Notes under the pieces: model-generated
Told to the model about the DNA's origin: nothing
Database searches by the model: none
Seen by the model: only the letters and a program-made list of their open reading frames with translations
Translations under genes and position numbers: made by a program
NCBI GenBank assembly: GCA_038380795.1
Contig: CM076261.1
Location: 92,898,418 to 92,962,417 of the forward strand
Source of the DNA: Pyrocephalus nanus
Lineage: Eukaryota > Chordata > Aves > Passeriformes > Tyrannidae
Direction of reading: 5' to 3'
DNA length: 64,000 nt
In this document: one piece after another, positions 13,301 to 25,800 of the stretch
Layout of the letters: the number at the start of each line of letters is the position of its first letter
Numbering within the stretch: position 1 is the first letter of the stretch

Positions 13301-16300
13301 GAGTAGAAGGTGTTCCTGCCCATGGCAGGGGGGTTGGAAGGAGAAGATTTTTAAAGGTATCAGCAAACCCAAACTATTTTATGATTCTTTCTGTGATTCT
13401 GTGCCTCCTCTTTCACTGGAGAAAATTAAAAAATCCCCATGGAACTACTGATCTTGCAGACGCCTACGTGCTCTCTGGATACAAACTGCTCACTTCAGGC
13501 ACTGGTTCCCACGTTGGTGCTCATCCTTTTAACAGCTTTTATCCCCAATATTCATAAGGACCCTTGTGGGTCTGAAGTCAAAATTCCTGACTAACAGCAT
13601 CCCAGTAAAAGCATATGCTGTTTTTCACAAGTTGAAACCCACAACATTTTGCCCAATTCTATATTCTGTTAAAAAAAGAGGGCTGTGTGTGACTGAATTG
13701 GGGTGTCCACATCCAGGTGTTCCACTGTGAGGAGAATCCAGGGCTGTCCCATGGCGGACACAGCAGGTCCCAGATGGCTCCAACGGTCCCACCACATTCT
13801 ATGTTGGGAATTTTTGCTGATGAGGTGAAAGTCATAAAGAATGTGTGATGAATGTGTATTTTAATGATAATTATCAAGTCTGGGTGTCACAGAGGCAATG
13901 GGGGAATGGTGTGGAGGCAGCTGGCACAGGACAGCCTTTGTTCTATTCCCACAGTGGCCACTCCAGCAGCCTCATGGCTACCAAAACCATGGTTTTTTGG
14001 CTACCAAAACGATGCTCATGGTTAAACACCTCCCAAACTAAAGCTTTAATCAGTTCACCTTTTTATGAGTTTTTTCATTTGTGCTCTTTGCCTGTAAGTG
14101 TTAAGTGTGATAATGGAAACATGAGTATTAAATGAAAAGTTTCCACATTGGTCTAAAGGGACCTGTATATTAAAATATTTATGAAAAAATAAAACAAGTT
14201 TAATGGAAAAATGTCAAACACTGTCCAGGTCTTAAACATTTCCATGCTCTCACCAAATTAAGAGAAACTGGATCATTAATGGAGAGCGAGGCAGATATCA
14301 CAAGAACAGGCTCTATTAGTAATTAAAGAGGACTATTTATGAGGAGACTTGCATTAAACATGCAAATCTACAACAAAGAGGGGCTAGGAAAGCTCAAAGG
14401 GGATAAAACACATCTGTTGGATCAAGAGTTGCCACATGATTTGTTTCTGATGTGTCTTATACAGTCAAAGCTCACTGTGGGAGGGATCTGGGAACGCAGA
14501 TCATGGTGGGGACAGCTCTCCTATGAGATGTTTAATTAATAGATTGAGTATTGCTATGAACTTCAAAACCAGAAACCTCAGACAAAAGAAACCCACCATT
14601 TATTTTAACCAGAGGGTTCTCTTCATGTATGCATAAAGAGGACTGTTCCCAAAGTGCTCCACAATGTTCCTTTAACTCAAACACCGTCATTTGCTCCGTG
14701 TTAAAATTCCACATTATTAGAGCATCACTCCAATAAACACACTGCATTAAATGCACTGATTTATTCTGCATTCACACCTCCCAGCAAACCTCAGTGCAAG
14801 GCACAGGGAAATCAGGGATTTGCCCTTCACAGACCTCAGTGAATCGAGATGTAAGAGCTCACGATAAGCAGGTCAGGCCAGAGCAAGACAAGAATGAGAA
14901 AAAGTGCAAAGAGAGTGAGTCAATTTTTTTGGCAACCTCAGCAGCAGTAAGTCAGGATCCTCATGCCCAGCTGATGCATGAGATGGCAGCTGCTTGTCTG
15001 CACCAGGTATTAAACAGGACATGGTGAATCCTGGAGAGGTTTGGACTGGGAGCTGCTCCCTTGCCTGGGCAAGAACAGGTAAGAAGAAAAGAGAAGCCAG
15101 TAACAGCACTGGCAGTGCAGAGTGAACAGACCAGATCTCTGAAATGCCACCAGTGTGGAAGTGGCAAGAACTGCACACAGTCCACATGTGTCCCTACAGG
15201 AAAAGCAGAGACAGAGTCAGAGCCATCCAGTGACTCAGTGACAGACAGAGAGGTGGGAGAGGTAACGTGTTAAGATATGAAAAAGTTTTAAAAGCTCAAC
15301 TGTGGCAACTACAGTTCAGGCTGAAAAACCGCCAGCCCAAGAAAAACTGGGGAGTGAATAATAAGGACTGTAACAAACCCCAAACCATGATTTTGCAGAA
15401 AAGGAGAGGCACAAAAGACAATGGCTCACAGGAGCAGACTAGTCTAGAGAAATGAAAATCCTGGTTTGTGATGCCTATTTTATTTTTAGAACAATGAACT
15501 ATCATTATCACCAGTGTCAGCTTGGTGTCAATTTTAGAGCAAATGCTTCATCATCTCTGGGTTGTGTACCAGGTTGGCTTGAAGGGTTGACTTTGTGTGG
15601 AGTGAAGATTTTCATTTGTATGAAGACAAGGCTGCACAACAAACCTAAGTGATAACAAAGCTGCTCGTGTTGGAGCTGAAGGTCAGAAATACCAAACAAA
15701 CAGGTAAATTTAAGAACAGTATGAACAATTACTGAATGGTGTCATGGCATCTACCACCTTAAAATCACCTTTCTTCATTACTGAATGACCAAGTTTCAGT
15801 CTGGGTATTTCCTGTGCCACGCACAGATGCTACAGATGGAGCTGAACTATGTTAACACTCACCCCACTTGAATAACTAAAGAACAGGAAAAACCAGTGGT
15901 ACAAAAAATCAAGTCCATGGCTAAAAAGGGACTCAGTTTCAGATTGGAGAGATGCTGGGACAGTTTTTGTACTTTCTTGTATTACAAATAGGGAAGAATG
16001 AAATAGTTGTTTTAGGAAGAGGAAAAGTTCGACGAATTTCCACATGTAAAGATTAGTACATAAGGACAGAAAACTGCATTCTTAAGCAGCTTTGCTTGGA
16101 TGTTTTTCCACAACAAAAGCTGACTGATATTTGAAAAATTTGTAATAAAATTTATTAAGATTCTCTCTTTAAATCCAGGTGTACCTGCACCCTCATCTCA
16201 CTGCTTCCAGCTTGTGAGTTGCTATAAAAACTGACTGATACTCCAAAGTTCACCTCTGCTTTAGTTCTATTTTATGAGAGAAACTCATGAGACTTCTCTT

Positions 16301-16731
16301 AACGTTGTTATTTTTTAAACAGAAATGTTCTGAGTATCTGGGAGGAAGGCAGAAATTTAAAAATCATCACTAGTCAGGACCTTATCCAAATGCTTTCTAG
16401 CCAAAATTTCCACTTGTGTATTAGGGAATTCTATTATAAGATAACACACCCTTGTAAGGGGTACCTTTAACTACAGTTTACTCCTGCTACTTAAGTCTAG
16501 AATCAGTGTAAAGCAGTGACTGCTGAAAACCAGTCAAAATTATCAGCCATTAAGTAATTTTCGACTCAGTGACATTTACTATTTCAGAACAAAAACACCT
16601 CACAGCTCCTCCCTCAGAGGAAAGAGCCTCCCAGTGAGGGTTTTGCTGCTACCTCGTGTCTTCTATTCAAATGCAAAACAACCTCGGAGTAGACAGGAGT
16701 GTAGGAAGCACCAGGCTGAACATCTCCTTAC
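10323..16731 (-). other. PTK2: PTK2 intron in codon 365, upstream of the microexon (6409 nt)
   Basis: Contains a CR1 3' fragment (13218-13402) and a purine-rich stretch with short direct repeats (12650-12770). Nothing else recognised. Confidence 0.85.
13218..13402 (+). mobile_element. CR1 LINE 3' fragment
   Basis: Matches the CR1 3' region: GATGCCCAGAGAAGCTGTGG, CCCCATCCCTGGAA, TGCCCATGGCAGGGGGG, then TATTTTATGATTC and the terminal repeat GTGATTCTGTG. 5' truncated; antisense to PTK2. Confidence 0.9.
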
Positions 16732-16849
16732 CTTTCTGCTGCCTGATGATGAAGGACTGCGTGGCCCCGTTCACCAGCCGGCAATACCCGTCTATCAGGT
16801 CTGCCATGTTCTCTGCAATGGTTAAGGACGGGGCTGTCACAGTCAGAGG
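16732..16849 (-). CDS. PTK2: PTK2 exon: FAK residues 326-365 (end of F3 lobe and start of linker)
   Basis: This 118-nt exon reads PLTVTAPSLTIAENMADLID, then GYCRLVNGATQSFIIRQQK, and ends with the first G of the E365 codon before donor GTAAGG (16726-16731). The acceptor CTCTGCAG sits behind a long pyrimidine tract (transcript U13 region, 16851-16880). It holds the C-terminal helix of F3 and the first linker residues. Codon 362 (16739-16741) is CAG, Gln; chicken and human FAK have Pro there (RPQK), from memory. This is either a lineage-specific change or an error. Confidence 0.97.
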
Positions 16850-17800
16850 CTGCAGAGGGGAGAAAAAAAAAAAAACAAACAAGGCAGGAACAAAGAGGGA
16901 TTATTGTGGTTGCAAACACCGAGCAGAGCAGCTGTGTCGTTGCATCAGAACTTCACACAGTTTGCAAACAGTAAACAGAGAACTGTGGGCGAGCAGAGAA
17001 GCACCAGAGGGGTTCTTTGCTTCACCTTTTCGTGAAAAGGAGGTTCAGGAACTCCACCCACATGGAATACTGATTTGGCCTTATGAAGTGGCTTGCTGGC
17101 TGAACTTCCAGTCAAGCCCTGTCCAGTACAACTGCTGTGACTTCGATGGCTCTAATCAGAATTCTGAAGAAGCTGCTCATTCCTTAAAGCCCTTACAGGT
17201 GGTATCTTTGCCCCTTCCTTTGCAGCAATTTATTCTTTGTCTAAAAACAACTCTTCCCAATTTGAACAAAGGTTGGTAATAACAGTAATAAAAAAATAAA
17301 AGATGCATAGTGGAAAAAGAGATGAGAGACATACAGACAAGCTCTTAATTTTAATACCAGCATTCATCATCCTCTGCACAGATCTGACAACTTCCCTCAG
17401 TCCTTCTCTACCACAGTGACTGTTTCCTGGTACACTGGACCAAGGGAAAGATTTGATTTCACCTTCAGTGCTGCCTTCATATGATACCAAAAAACCAAAT
17501 TCTCTCTTTTTCACAGTTCCTTTATTCAAAAAAATGAAATTGCTCTGTTTCCTCTCTAGGACACGGTATCACACACTGCTATTAAGCTGCACTGAATCAC
17601 AGCTAATATTTTTATATTAAGCTTCTTTTGCAAATATCAAAGTCTACAAGCACCAGACACAAAACATAAAAAGACGAAATGACCTCTAAATATATTTTAA
17701 AACCAAACCCTGAACAAGAGTACAATATACAGAATATCCACATTAATCTCCACCCCTTCCCAGGAAAAAAACCTGTTTGTCACAACTTTCAGTAACATAC
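16850..17800 (-). other. PTK2: PTK2 intron between residues 325 and 326 (951 nt)
   Basis: Carries a strong pyrimidine tract at the acceptor end (16851-16880). No repeats recognised. A long plus-strand open frame crossing this intron and the antisense of the neighbouring exon is not considered a gene. Confidence 0.85.
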
Positions 17801-17908
17801 CTCAGGTGCACCTGCTATCTTGAGTTGCAACATCCCTTTTCTGTCCTTGTCTTCACTGTTTGAATACTGAATAGTTTGCACTTGATTGAAGTCTGCCAGA
17901 TGAGTTGG
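17801..17908 (-). CDS. PTK2: PTK2 exon: FAK residues 290-325 (FERM F3 lobe)
   Basis: This 108-nt exon, phase 0 at both ends, reads PTHLADFNQVQTIQYSNSED, then KDRKGMLQLKIAGAPE, and ends at donor GTATGT (17795-17800). The acceptor is TTTCTGCAG. It encodes central strands of the PTB-like F3 lobe. It follows the previous exon after 568 nt. Residue 297 is Asn, where human FAK has Thr, from memory. Confidence 0.97.
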
Positions 17909-18476
17909 CTGCAGAAAAAAACAAAAAAAAAGTGGGGGAAAAAAAAAATCAAAATTACAGCAAAATACCTCACCTTTATCCCTGATGCTGCAAAAGCACA
18001 TGGAGACTTTGATCTTTAAACTACACTTGCAGAAATCTGTTCCTCTGCTTCTTGCTACAGCTCCATCACCACTGGCTAAGAACACACAGAGTTCTCCAGA
18101 GTGTCTGGAAAATTAATCCAGCACCGCCGCTGTGCCCACAGAGGTCACTGTTGAGTAACTCCAGGCACACACCGAAGTGGGAACAACCTCTTGGATGTTA
18201 GGAGAGAAAAAACTCAACGGGTAAACCACATGAGTAGCCTGTGCTGCTCAACACCCCTCCAGACTGCTGGAAAATGTATGTTCTTATCCCACACCACAAG
18301 CCAATACCTGACCAACAGCTGTATCTGCTGAGCTCTGGCTCTCCTGGGTCAAATCCTGTGTTTAACTCAGAGATCACACTTGTCACTCCCCTCTGTGTGA
18401 CAGTTCAGTTCACAGCAGGTCAGGGTTGCTAAAGCAGTAACTGAGGAGGAACCCCCCCAAACAGCAGCAGACTTAC
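17909..18476 (-). other. PTK2: PTK2 intron between residues 289 and 290 (568 nt)
   Basis: Shortest intron here. A-runs at about 17916-17950 on the plus strand give a long U-rich tract before the acceptor. Nothing else seen. Confidence 0.85.
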
Positions 18477-18554
18477 ATTTGCACCCTTGTCTGTCAGGTA
18501 ACTGATTCCTTCTTCTGGGCCAATTGCCAGTTCCACTGAAATAATCCAGCTGGA
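18477..18554 (-). CDS. PTK2: PTK2 exon: FAK residues 264-289 (FERM F3 lobe)
   Basis: This 78-nt exon, phase 0 at both ends, reads SSWIISVELAIGPEEGISYL and then TDKGAN before donor GTAAGT (18471-18476). The acceptor CTGAAG has only a modest pyrimidine tract, weaker than its neighbours. It encodes the first strands of the F3 lobe. Residue 288 is Ala here; human FAK has Cys, from memory. Introns on either side are under 0.75 kb, the shortest in the window. Confidence 0.96.
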
Positions 18555-19288
18555 CTTCAGAACCAGAGGAGAAAAAGACAGGGCAAAATTTCAACATGAA
18601 GACAAAACCTTGCTAAGAAATACTATCCTCCATCGTTACAGCTAAAGGTTTCAGTAATTAACAGCTAGAAGCTTTTAAGCTCTTCAGACATTTCAGAAAT
18701 GTATTAAAATCAAATAATTCTGTAAGCAGCAGAACTCCTCATGACTGGTTTCCGGGGGATCCCTGCTACTCAAAATGCATTTCCATGTGTTTTATCTTAG
18801 GTCTACATGAGAACTGTGGATTTCCTCTATTTCCTCTTCTCACAGACACTGATGTTCGAGTTCTAATTTCTACTCGAGTGTCCATTTTCACAGAATTTGC
18901 AGCCTTACAGCCCTTCCTCAACATTTTTTTGAAACGGGTAGGGATTAACAGGCATTAGAACAAAATTCACTAAAAGAAGAAGCTGAGAAGCCTCATTTCC
19001 TCATGAAAACAGCTGAAAAAAGTGCTCGACTTTCACAAGCAAAGCACCAAAAAAAATATTTAATAGTGAACAATTCTTACCCTACTAATGAATGGAGGGT
19101 TTTTTTAAAACAGAAAATAGAGAAAGTTCTAAAAAAAAAAAAATCAATAAGTACATTTTATTGTTAATGAAATCCAATTGTCTCTACCTCAAAACAGGAA
19201 CCAAGCAAACAATTATTGCAGAACTGAGCAAAAGAAATTAGATTTACAACAGCACGCACTGTGGTGACTGTCACATTCCTCTACTTAC
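18555..19288 (-). other. PTK2: PTK2 intron between residues 263 and 264 (734 nt)
   Basis: Short, AT-rich, with an A-run near 19131-19143; no repeat or other element recognised. Confidence 0.85.
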
Positions 19289-19429
19289 ACCCAGGGCACA
19301 CTTGAAGCATTCCTTGTCAAATCTGTACACTGGAGACAGGATCTCGAAGAATTTCAAAATACTTTCTTCTCTATTGAGGTTGGCAAATTGTCGAAATGTT
19401 TGCTGGATTAACTTCCGTAGTGTTTTGGC
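19289..19429 (-). CDS. PTK2: PTK2 exon: FAK residues 217-263 (end of F2, start of F3)
   Basis: This 141-nt exon, phase 0 at both ends, reads [20 protein letters not shown], goes on through [14 protein letters not shown] and ends CFKCALG at donor GTAAGT (19283-19288). The acceptor is TTCCCAG. It supplies K218, R221 and K222 of the basic patch and crosses from the helical F2 lobe into the PH/PTB-like F3 lobe. The choice of GGT|GTAAGT, rather than a donor two bases earlier, is fixed by the next exon opening with SSW in phase 0. Confidence 0.97.
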
Positions 19430-22400
19430 CTGGGAATTAAAATATTTGGAGAACAACTATTTTAAATCTCACCAGCGAGAGGCATTTTAAGTGTTTTGGT
19501 CACTCAGCAGCACGAACAGTGTCTTTATCAATGAAAAGCAGACAATTCTCAATTAAGAAAAAAAAGAAAAGAAATTTCAAAATATAAGTAACAGTTCTGC
19601 CTTTTAAATTTCTGCTGTATTATAGAGGGGATGTCTAAACTAATAACGTCTTCAATAAATTATAGTAAAAGACAATATGTTACTCTTTCCAGGAATATTT
19701 TTTTTAGATTCCTTGTTCCCCCAACTTCTGAACTGAGTACCAATACAAAACCACAGCAATCTACACCTTCATACAAGGTTTTAAACCTCAATCACCCTTC
19801 TCTCTCTGGTCTGGTAATAACAAGCCAGCTGTATCTTAATCTCTGCACACAATAACTTAAGACTACCTATTACACAGTGGATTCTTTCAGTCTGACAAGA
19901 TGCAAAGTAACTTCCATATAAAAAGGTAAAATTTAAATAGTAAGCAAAATGTAAAAAGTAAAGTAAGTAGATTAACTGTTTTAACTACAGTGCATATAAT
20001 TTTATTGACTGTTTTCAGGGTGTAAATAACCACTTAGAGTAGTACAAATCAACCTTCCAACAACTGGGACAGAGCAAGACACCCAATTACACATCCTGAA
20101 AGAGAAAACATGTAGAGGATACAAGAACTACAAGGACAGCTGTACCAAGATTTATGAAAGTGAAGTATCTGTCTGTATAATCCCTGGAAAGGCTGCCACT
20201 CATGAAACTAAAACCAGGAGCAATCAGGTATCCAGAATTAAAACATCTGCCTGAAGTGACTCAATGGGCTTAAAATCCCTTAATAATACCATTTCTAAGA
20301 TACCTTCCAACTAACAACAACGAACAGAAGCAAAACCATCCTGTCTTTGCAAGATGCCAAGGTTAAGACAGGAATTCCCATTGTTCCTGCACCCAAATAT
20401 AACTGAATGTCCCATTGTAGCAGCAGTGAAACTCTTTTATTCTTTCACTTTGCCTGTTAAAGCTCCGGGCGCCAAACAAATATCAACTTCCTTTTCTCCT
20501 CAGCACTTCCAGCCAGATCAGGCACTCATTTTTAGTAAGCCTTAAAAGAGCCTTTAAAAGTCAAAATAGCAAGAATTTTTTTATCAGGAGGGTTCAGAAG
20601 GAACTCCAGTAGCAATGATCCAGGGGTGCTGCACATTCACATCCGAAATGATGACCGGTTTTGCAACGATGCATATACAGTTTGAAAAAAACCCTCATCC
20701 CTGCACATACTGTAGCTTAACACCTGGCAAATATCAGGACCAAGTCACTACAATATGAAAAAAAAAAAGTCTGCCAGCTGAAGTTGTCCCAAATATTTCA
20801 GCCACTCAGTTGTTAAAAAATACTTTATTCTGCCCAGGGTTTGTTTTCCTGACCCGTTCCCACATCACCTTCACTGCCATGGACACTGACATGTGTTACC
20901 TGGCTTTCTTCAGTCCACCAAGGAGAAATACTCCTCATTTTAATGCTGAGATCATTAGTAAGGATTAAAGATAGAAAGTCAGTTAGAACCATAGATTGGT
21001 TTGGGTTGGAAAGGACCTTAAAGATCATCCAGTTCCATCCCCCTCCCATGGGCAGGGACACCTTCCACTAGAACAGGTTGCTCCAAGCCCTGTCCAACCT
21101 GGCCTTGGACACTTAAAGGGATGGGGCAGCCACAGTTTCTCTGGGAAGCTGTTCCAGGGCCTCACCACCCTCACAATAAAAAATGTCTTCCTAATTTTGA
21201 ACCTAAAACTACTCTCTTTCAGCTTAAAGCCATTCCCCTCTATCCAATTACTTGCCCAAAGTCCCTCTCCAGCTCTCTCGGAGCACCTTTAGGCACTGGA
21301 AGGGGCTCCAAGGTCTCCTTCAGCCTTCCCTTCTCCAGGCTGAACAGGCCCAGAAAACACCCCTCCTCCATAACAGGAGGGCACTTATCAGAAATATCTG
21401 CAAATGGCAACTTCAAGGGACATGCACTGAAAACTTGCTCTTAAAAGCTTACTTAAGAACCATTTTCTCCCCCTCTGCATTTGTTCATCAAGGCAAAGAG
21501 AATCAACAGAAATAAGTAATTTCATATTTCATGGCCATCAGGAGCCCTCCCTTGCCTGCCAGTTCAAAATCATTGGCCTTCACGAAGTGCAAGAGTCATT
21601 CTTAAGAATTTGGATCGATCCTAGATTATTTTGAATAGGGATTTAATTTTCATTAAAAAGCAAACCCACTTTTCCTTCCCTTGTTTTTCCTCTTCATACA
21701 TCCGGAAAAGCTCCACCTCAGCTTCACCTTCTGGCAATTTCTGCCTCTTCTTTCTGCTACTCTGAGCCCCTTTCAGGGTTTCTGAAGAGCAGTTTTCTTG
21801 CTCGGTCAGTTTTCTGGCTCCACAGTCCCATTTTTGAGACAGTTATTCATACTTTTACGTCTGCAGCCTTTCACCACAATTTCTCCCCTCAGCAGAGAAT
21901 ACAGTTTCAGATAATTGCTTAAATTAAAATGCAGAGGGATTACTTAAATCCACTTGACTTCATTAGCTCCCGATTTTCAAAAGTCTTTTGAAACAAAACC
22001 CCATCATGACAGACCTTTTCTATTTACCCATTTAAATCACAATGCAAATCTGAAGCTGAATTCTATTATTTCTATAAAGCCCCACTGCCTACACCAAAAC
22101 CAGCTCCAAAATAGCAATTTATGACTTGTACTTTCACGTATGAATGGTAATAGGTATCTTAACCAAGACATTCATATCAAGGTGGCTGGAGCTGTAAAAT
22201 ACTTGGTGACCATTCCTAATCCCCCTTTTCAAAACACGTTGAGAAAAATTTGCATTTTTTACTCTGAGAACACATGGACTTCAATGGGAGCAAGATTCAA
22301 GTAACGTTTATAGTCTTAACTAGGATTAACATAAGTAGAAATTACTGGAAATCTTCCTTGAATGAGCTGGATAGAGTTTCAAGCAAGGAAGGCAGAGCCT

Positions 22401-22811
22401 GTCTTATGAAGTTGCTAGTAAAATATGCTTTTTTCTGTCCCCTTCCTCTTTCTCCAGAAGTCTCACTTATCTTTTGAGGAAGGAAAAAAAAAAGTTATTT
22501 GATACATGAGGATCCAAGGACTCGTTTTGCATTTCTGTCCCCAAGGTTTGAGAGGCAGAGCTGTGCCCCTCTCCCAGAAGCTCTCCAAAGCCACGTGAAT
22601 CCCTGTTATCCCAGTCCTGCCAGATGCACAGCTGTATTACCGGGATTTAGATCCCACCAATCCGATAAACAGCTTGGATGTTTTTTCACCAAGAAAGCCC
22701 AACTGCACAGCAATTCCCTCAGGACTATGCAGTGAAAACGATAATGCAATTTTCAGATTTCTGACACTTTTTTCTCTAAAGTAGTATAGGATTGACTGGA
22801 ACTATAATTAC
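19430..22811 (-). other. PTK2: PTK2 intron between residues 216 and 217 (3382 nt)
   Basis: Contains a 370-nt CR1 fragment (20985-21356). It interrupts the K216-K222 basic patch at the DNA level. Nothing else recognised. Confidence 0.85.
20985..21356 (-). mobile_element. CR1 LINE 3' fragment
   Basis: Begins with the reverse complement of the CR1 3' end (GGTTTGGGTTGGAAAGGACC) and continues through CATGGGCAGGGACACC, GGGATGGGGCAGCC, CTCTGGGAAGCTGTTCCAGG and AGCCATTCCCCTCT to CTCCAGGCTGAACAGGCCC. About 370 nt, 5' truncated, same orientation as PTK2. Confidence 0.93.
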
Positions 22812-22866
22812 CTTCACTGAATCGAGTAAACTCTTCGGAAAAAAACGTCTCAAACCAACATCCTTC
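22812..22866 (-). CDS. PTK2: PTK2 exon: FAK residues 198-216 (F2 lobe)
   Basis: This 55-nt exon completes E198 and reads KDVGLRRFFPKSLLDSVK, ending in phase 0 at K216 before donor GTAATT, a weaker donor than the GTAAGT used at most other junctions. The acceptor follows a run of nine U in the transcript. K216 starts the basic patch (K216, K218, R221, K222) that in FAK binds PtdIns(4,5)P2 and relieves autoinhibition; the patch is split between this exon and the next. Confidence 0.96.
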
Positions 22867-25800
22867 CTGAAAAAAAAAACAAACACGGCATTAATATCAA
22901 AAACACGGTGTAATATTATATTGCTCTTTTTCAGGGTGGTGTTTTGGGTCTGTTTTCTGTTTGTTTTGCTTTTTAACTGGCACATGCAATATAGTAAATG
23001 ATTTAAATTGTAAAGGCCATTGGCAATCTCAAATTAACACAAACAGTACCATTAAAACTCCAAGCACAACTACTCCGTGGCAAATGTGGGACAGCAGCAC
23101 CTTCTACTTTCAACCCAAAAGGACATTGCATTTAAACAGGGACCTCTGTGGGAGGTCTCTTACTTGAAATGTTGGCTTGGGCACTGAGGAGCTTTCAGAA
23201 TAAAACCAGCTCTTCATAAATGTTTTAAAAACTATAGTTTAAAAAACTATCCTTACAGCATGTAGTCAGGTGAGAAGGGGGCAACATGAAAGTGGAAATC
23301 TGATAAACCCCTATCAGAATGGAGCAGGAGACACAACACAGACTCACAGAATGGTTTGGGCTGGAAGGGACCTGAATGACTATCCAGTTGCCATGGCAGG
23401 GACTCCTTCCACTGCACCAAACTGATCAGAGCCCCAACCTGGGCCAAGGAATCCAGGAATTCATAGAGGAGTCCTCATGATATCACCTCACTAAGCCTGT
23501 TGACTTCCATTCCACTGCTGATTTACCCTCTGAAGAACTAAAATTAAAGTTTTTTTTAAATTTCTATGATCATTTTTTCCTCATACTGAGCATCCAACAT
23601 TAAAATTCACAGCTTTTTTCTTCCATATAATCTCACTTTCTGCATCTCTAAGTCAGGATCCTAATTCTGCCTGTTAGCTTGAATGCTGCAAACTAAATTA
23701 CATCGAGCTCACCTTCACACCTACAAATAGGGTTGCAGCCCTGGTTTGAAAACCAGAGCCATCAAATTAAATATTTGTGTGATGTGCAGCACGTAGTTTG
23801 TGTCTAAGGGGTGTTTGTGCCACTACAACTAAACATGAGCTTCAAAATAAGTCCCTGAGAAGTTGCCAGGGATGTGTTGGTGCAGAAGATGATCCCTGTA
23901 CAACCACTGTGTGACCATGAACTTAGCAAAAAAATTAGCATGTTAAGAAGGAAAAACAAAGTGAGAAGTGTAAATAGGAAAATAATTTATATCCTTTGCC
24001 TCTCAAAGGTGTTACTGATTTTTTTCTCTTTAAATTTAAGAGGTTACCATCTCTTTCAAGCACTCTTATCTGCTTCTGGAACAAGTATGAAAGCAAGCTT
24101 TCCATGCTTTGAACATGCACAGAAATACATCTGGAATTCTTACATTTGGCAGAGAAAGGAAAAGCCTTTAGCAAGCAGAGATATTCAGGATTTATTTACT
24201 GCTACCTAACGGCACAAGAACAAAGCCAACATAAAAGTCAATACGAAAAGGTCTCTCAAAAAAGAATAAACCAGGGTATTTTTAAAGCTCTCTGAAGATG
24301 AGTACAACACAATTCCACACTAAAAAACCTCCTCAGCTCAGAGGAGCAGAGCGTTCCTGTGCACACGAACACTGGCATCTGTGCAATGACAGTAAGCTGC
24401 GAGATTATAAAACTTCCATAAAATGTTAATTCCTTTGATGCATTTCTTCTCAAATGCAAATGATATGCAGTTTATCATCCCACACAGTTAAAATGAATCT
24501 CACACACTATTACCATCTCAGTAATATGCAGAGACATTTTGACAAGGGATATATTAGTTTAACACTAAGCATTTAAGAGAGAGATGGTGGTTTTTAGAAA
24601 TGGAGCCCCTGCATCACCCTGGTATTCCACATCTTAACTCTCCTGCAGCACCTGGCTGTGACAATCTCATTTGACTCATTACTAAAACAAGCTGTAGAGT
24701 GGCCTTTTGTGCCGATCTGAGTGCAACAAACTGAGAAGAAGTTCTTACAAAAGACCACAACTCTTAATAATTAAAATTTATTAATAAAACAGTGTTTGAC
24801 TGAGACCGCAAATTCATTTACCGGAGGAGAATTTAACGTAACAACCACACAGATTTAATGCCCTGCTCCCCAACAACCTATGGATACCTATAAATAAAGA
24901 GACTAAACACTGGATATGGGAACATCCAAGCAGTTATAAAAACACACAACCTCCACCCTCCTGGCCCAGCTGTGCTGCGTGGGGGTGAAATGGCCAACAA
25001 GGGAGACACCAACTCAGACACTGGATTCTGATTGCCAGCAAGAGATAATGAGATCCTGGTTCATATAGCTCTGCTACAGCCTTGTGTTTAACCTCATCCA
25101 CTCCAGCCTTCTCGTGGGCTTAAATGCAGATTCTTTTATTTTTAATGTATGAACTCCAATAGGATTAATAAAACACCCATCTACAAATAGATGATGCCGC
25201 TTGTCATGTAACGATAAGCAGCTTTAGGCAATGTATATCTTTGTATTTTTCATCTCAACCGAAGTTACAACAAAGTAACATCAGATTAACATAATACACT
25301 TTAACATGCTTTATACCAAATTGTGGCTGCAGCTGTTCCTTCCTATAGCTCCCCTTTCTGTAGTTGTAATTATCCCTGTTCCATGTTAACAGGCTTCACA
25401 TTTGTTATGAAAGAATTCTTCTTTCACTCCATGAAGGCCCAACTATTAAAGGCTACTTAACAGTTTGATTCTATCTACCATTTCCCATCCAGATCTGGCT
25501 TTGTATGACAATCTGATCAAAGACAAATATACATCAAATAGACATCTGACAAAGACAGGCAAGGAGCAATCACACCCAGTGGGGAAAAAAAAAAAAAAGG
25601 GCCATTTAAAAATTACTCTCAGCTGGTTAAGTGCCTCATAATAGACTGAAACTAGCGGCCCCCCAAAAAAAATTAACAAAAAGCTTCACTTGAGCAATAA
25701 ATATTTCTTGTGTAGTTAAATCTTTACAGGCTACCAAGGTGGTAAGATCAAATTAGTACGTTTTGGGAATCACTGGCACTTTTTGCAGACCCTTATTAGG

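Noticed and set aside
16656..17279. Plus-strand open frame of 207 codons, the longest in the window
   Set aside because: It runs antisense through the PTK2 exon at 16732-16849 and its intron, has no recognisable domain, and its composition looks like translated intron.
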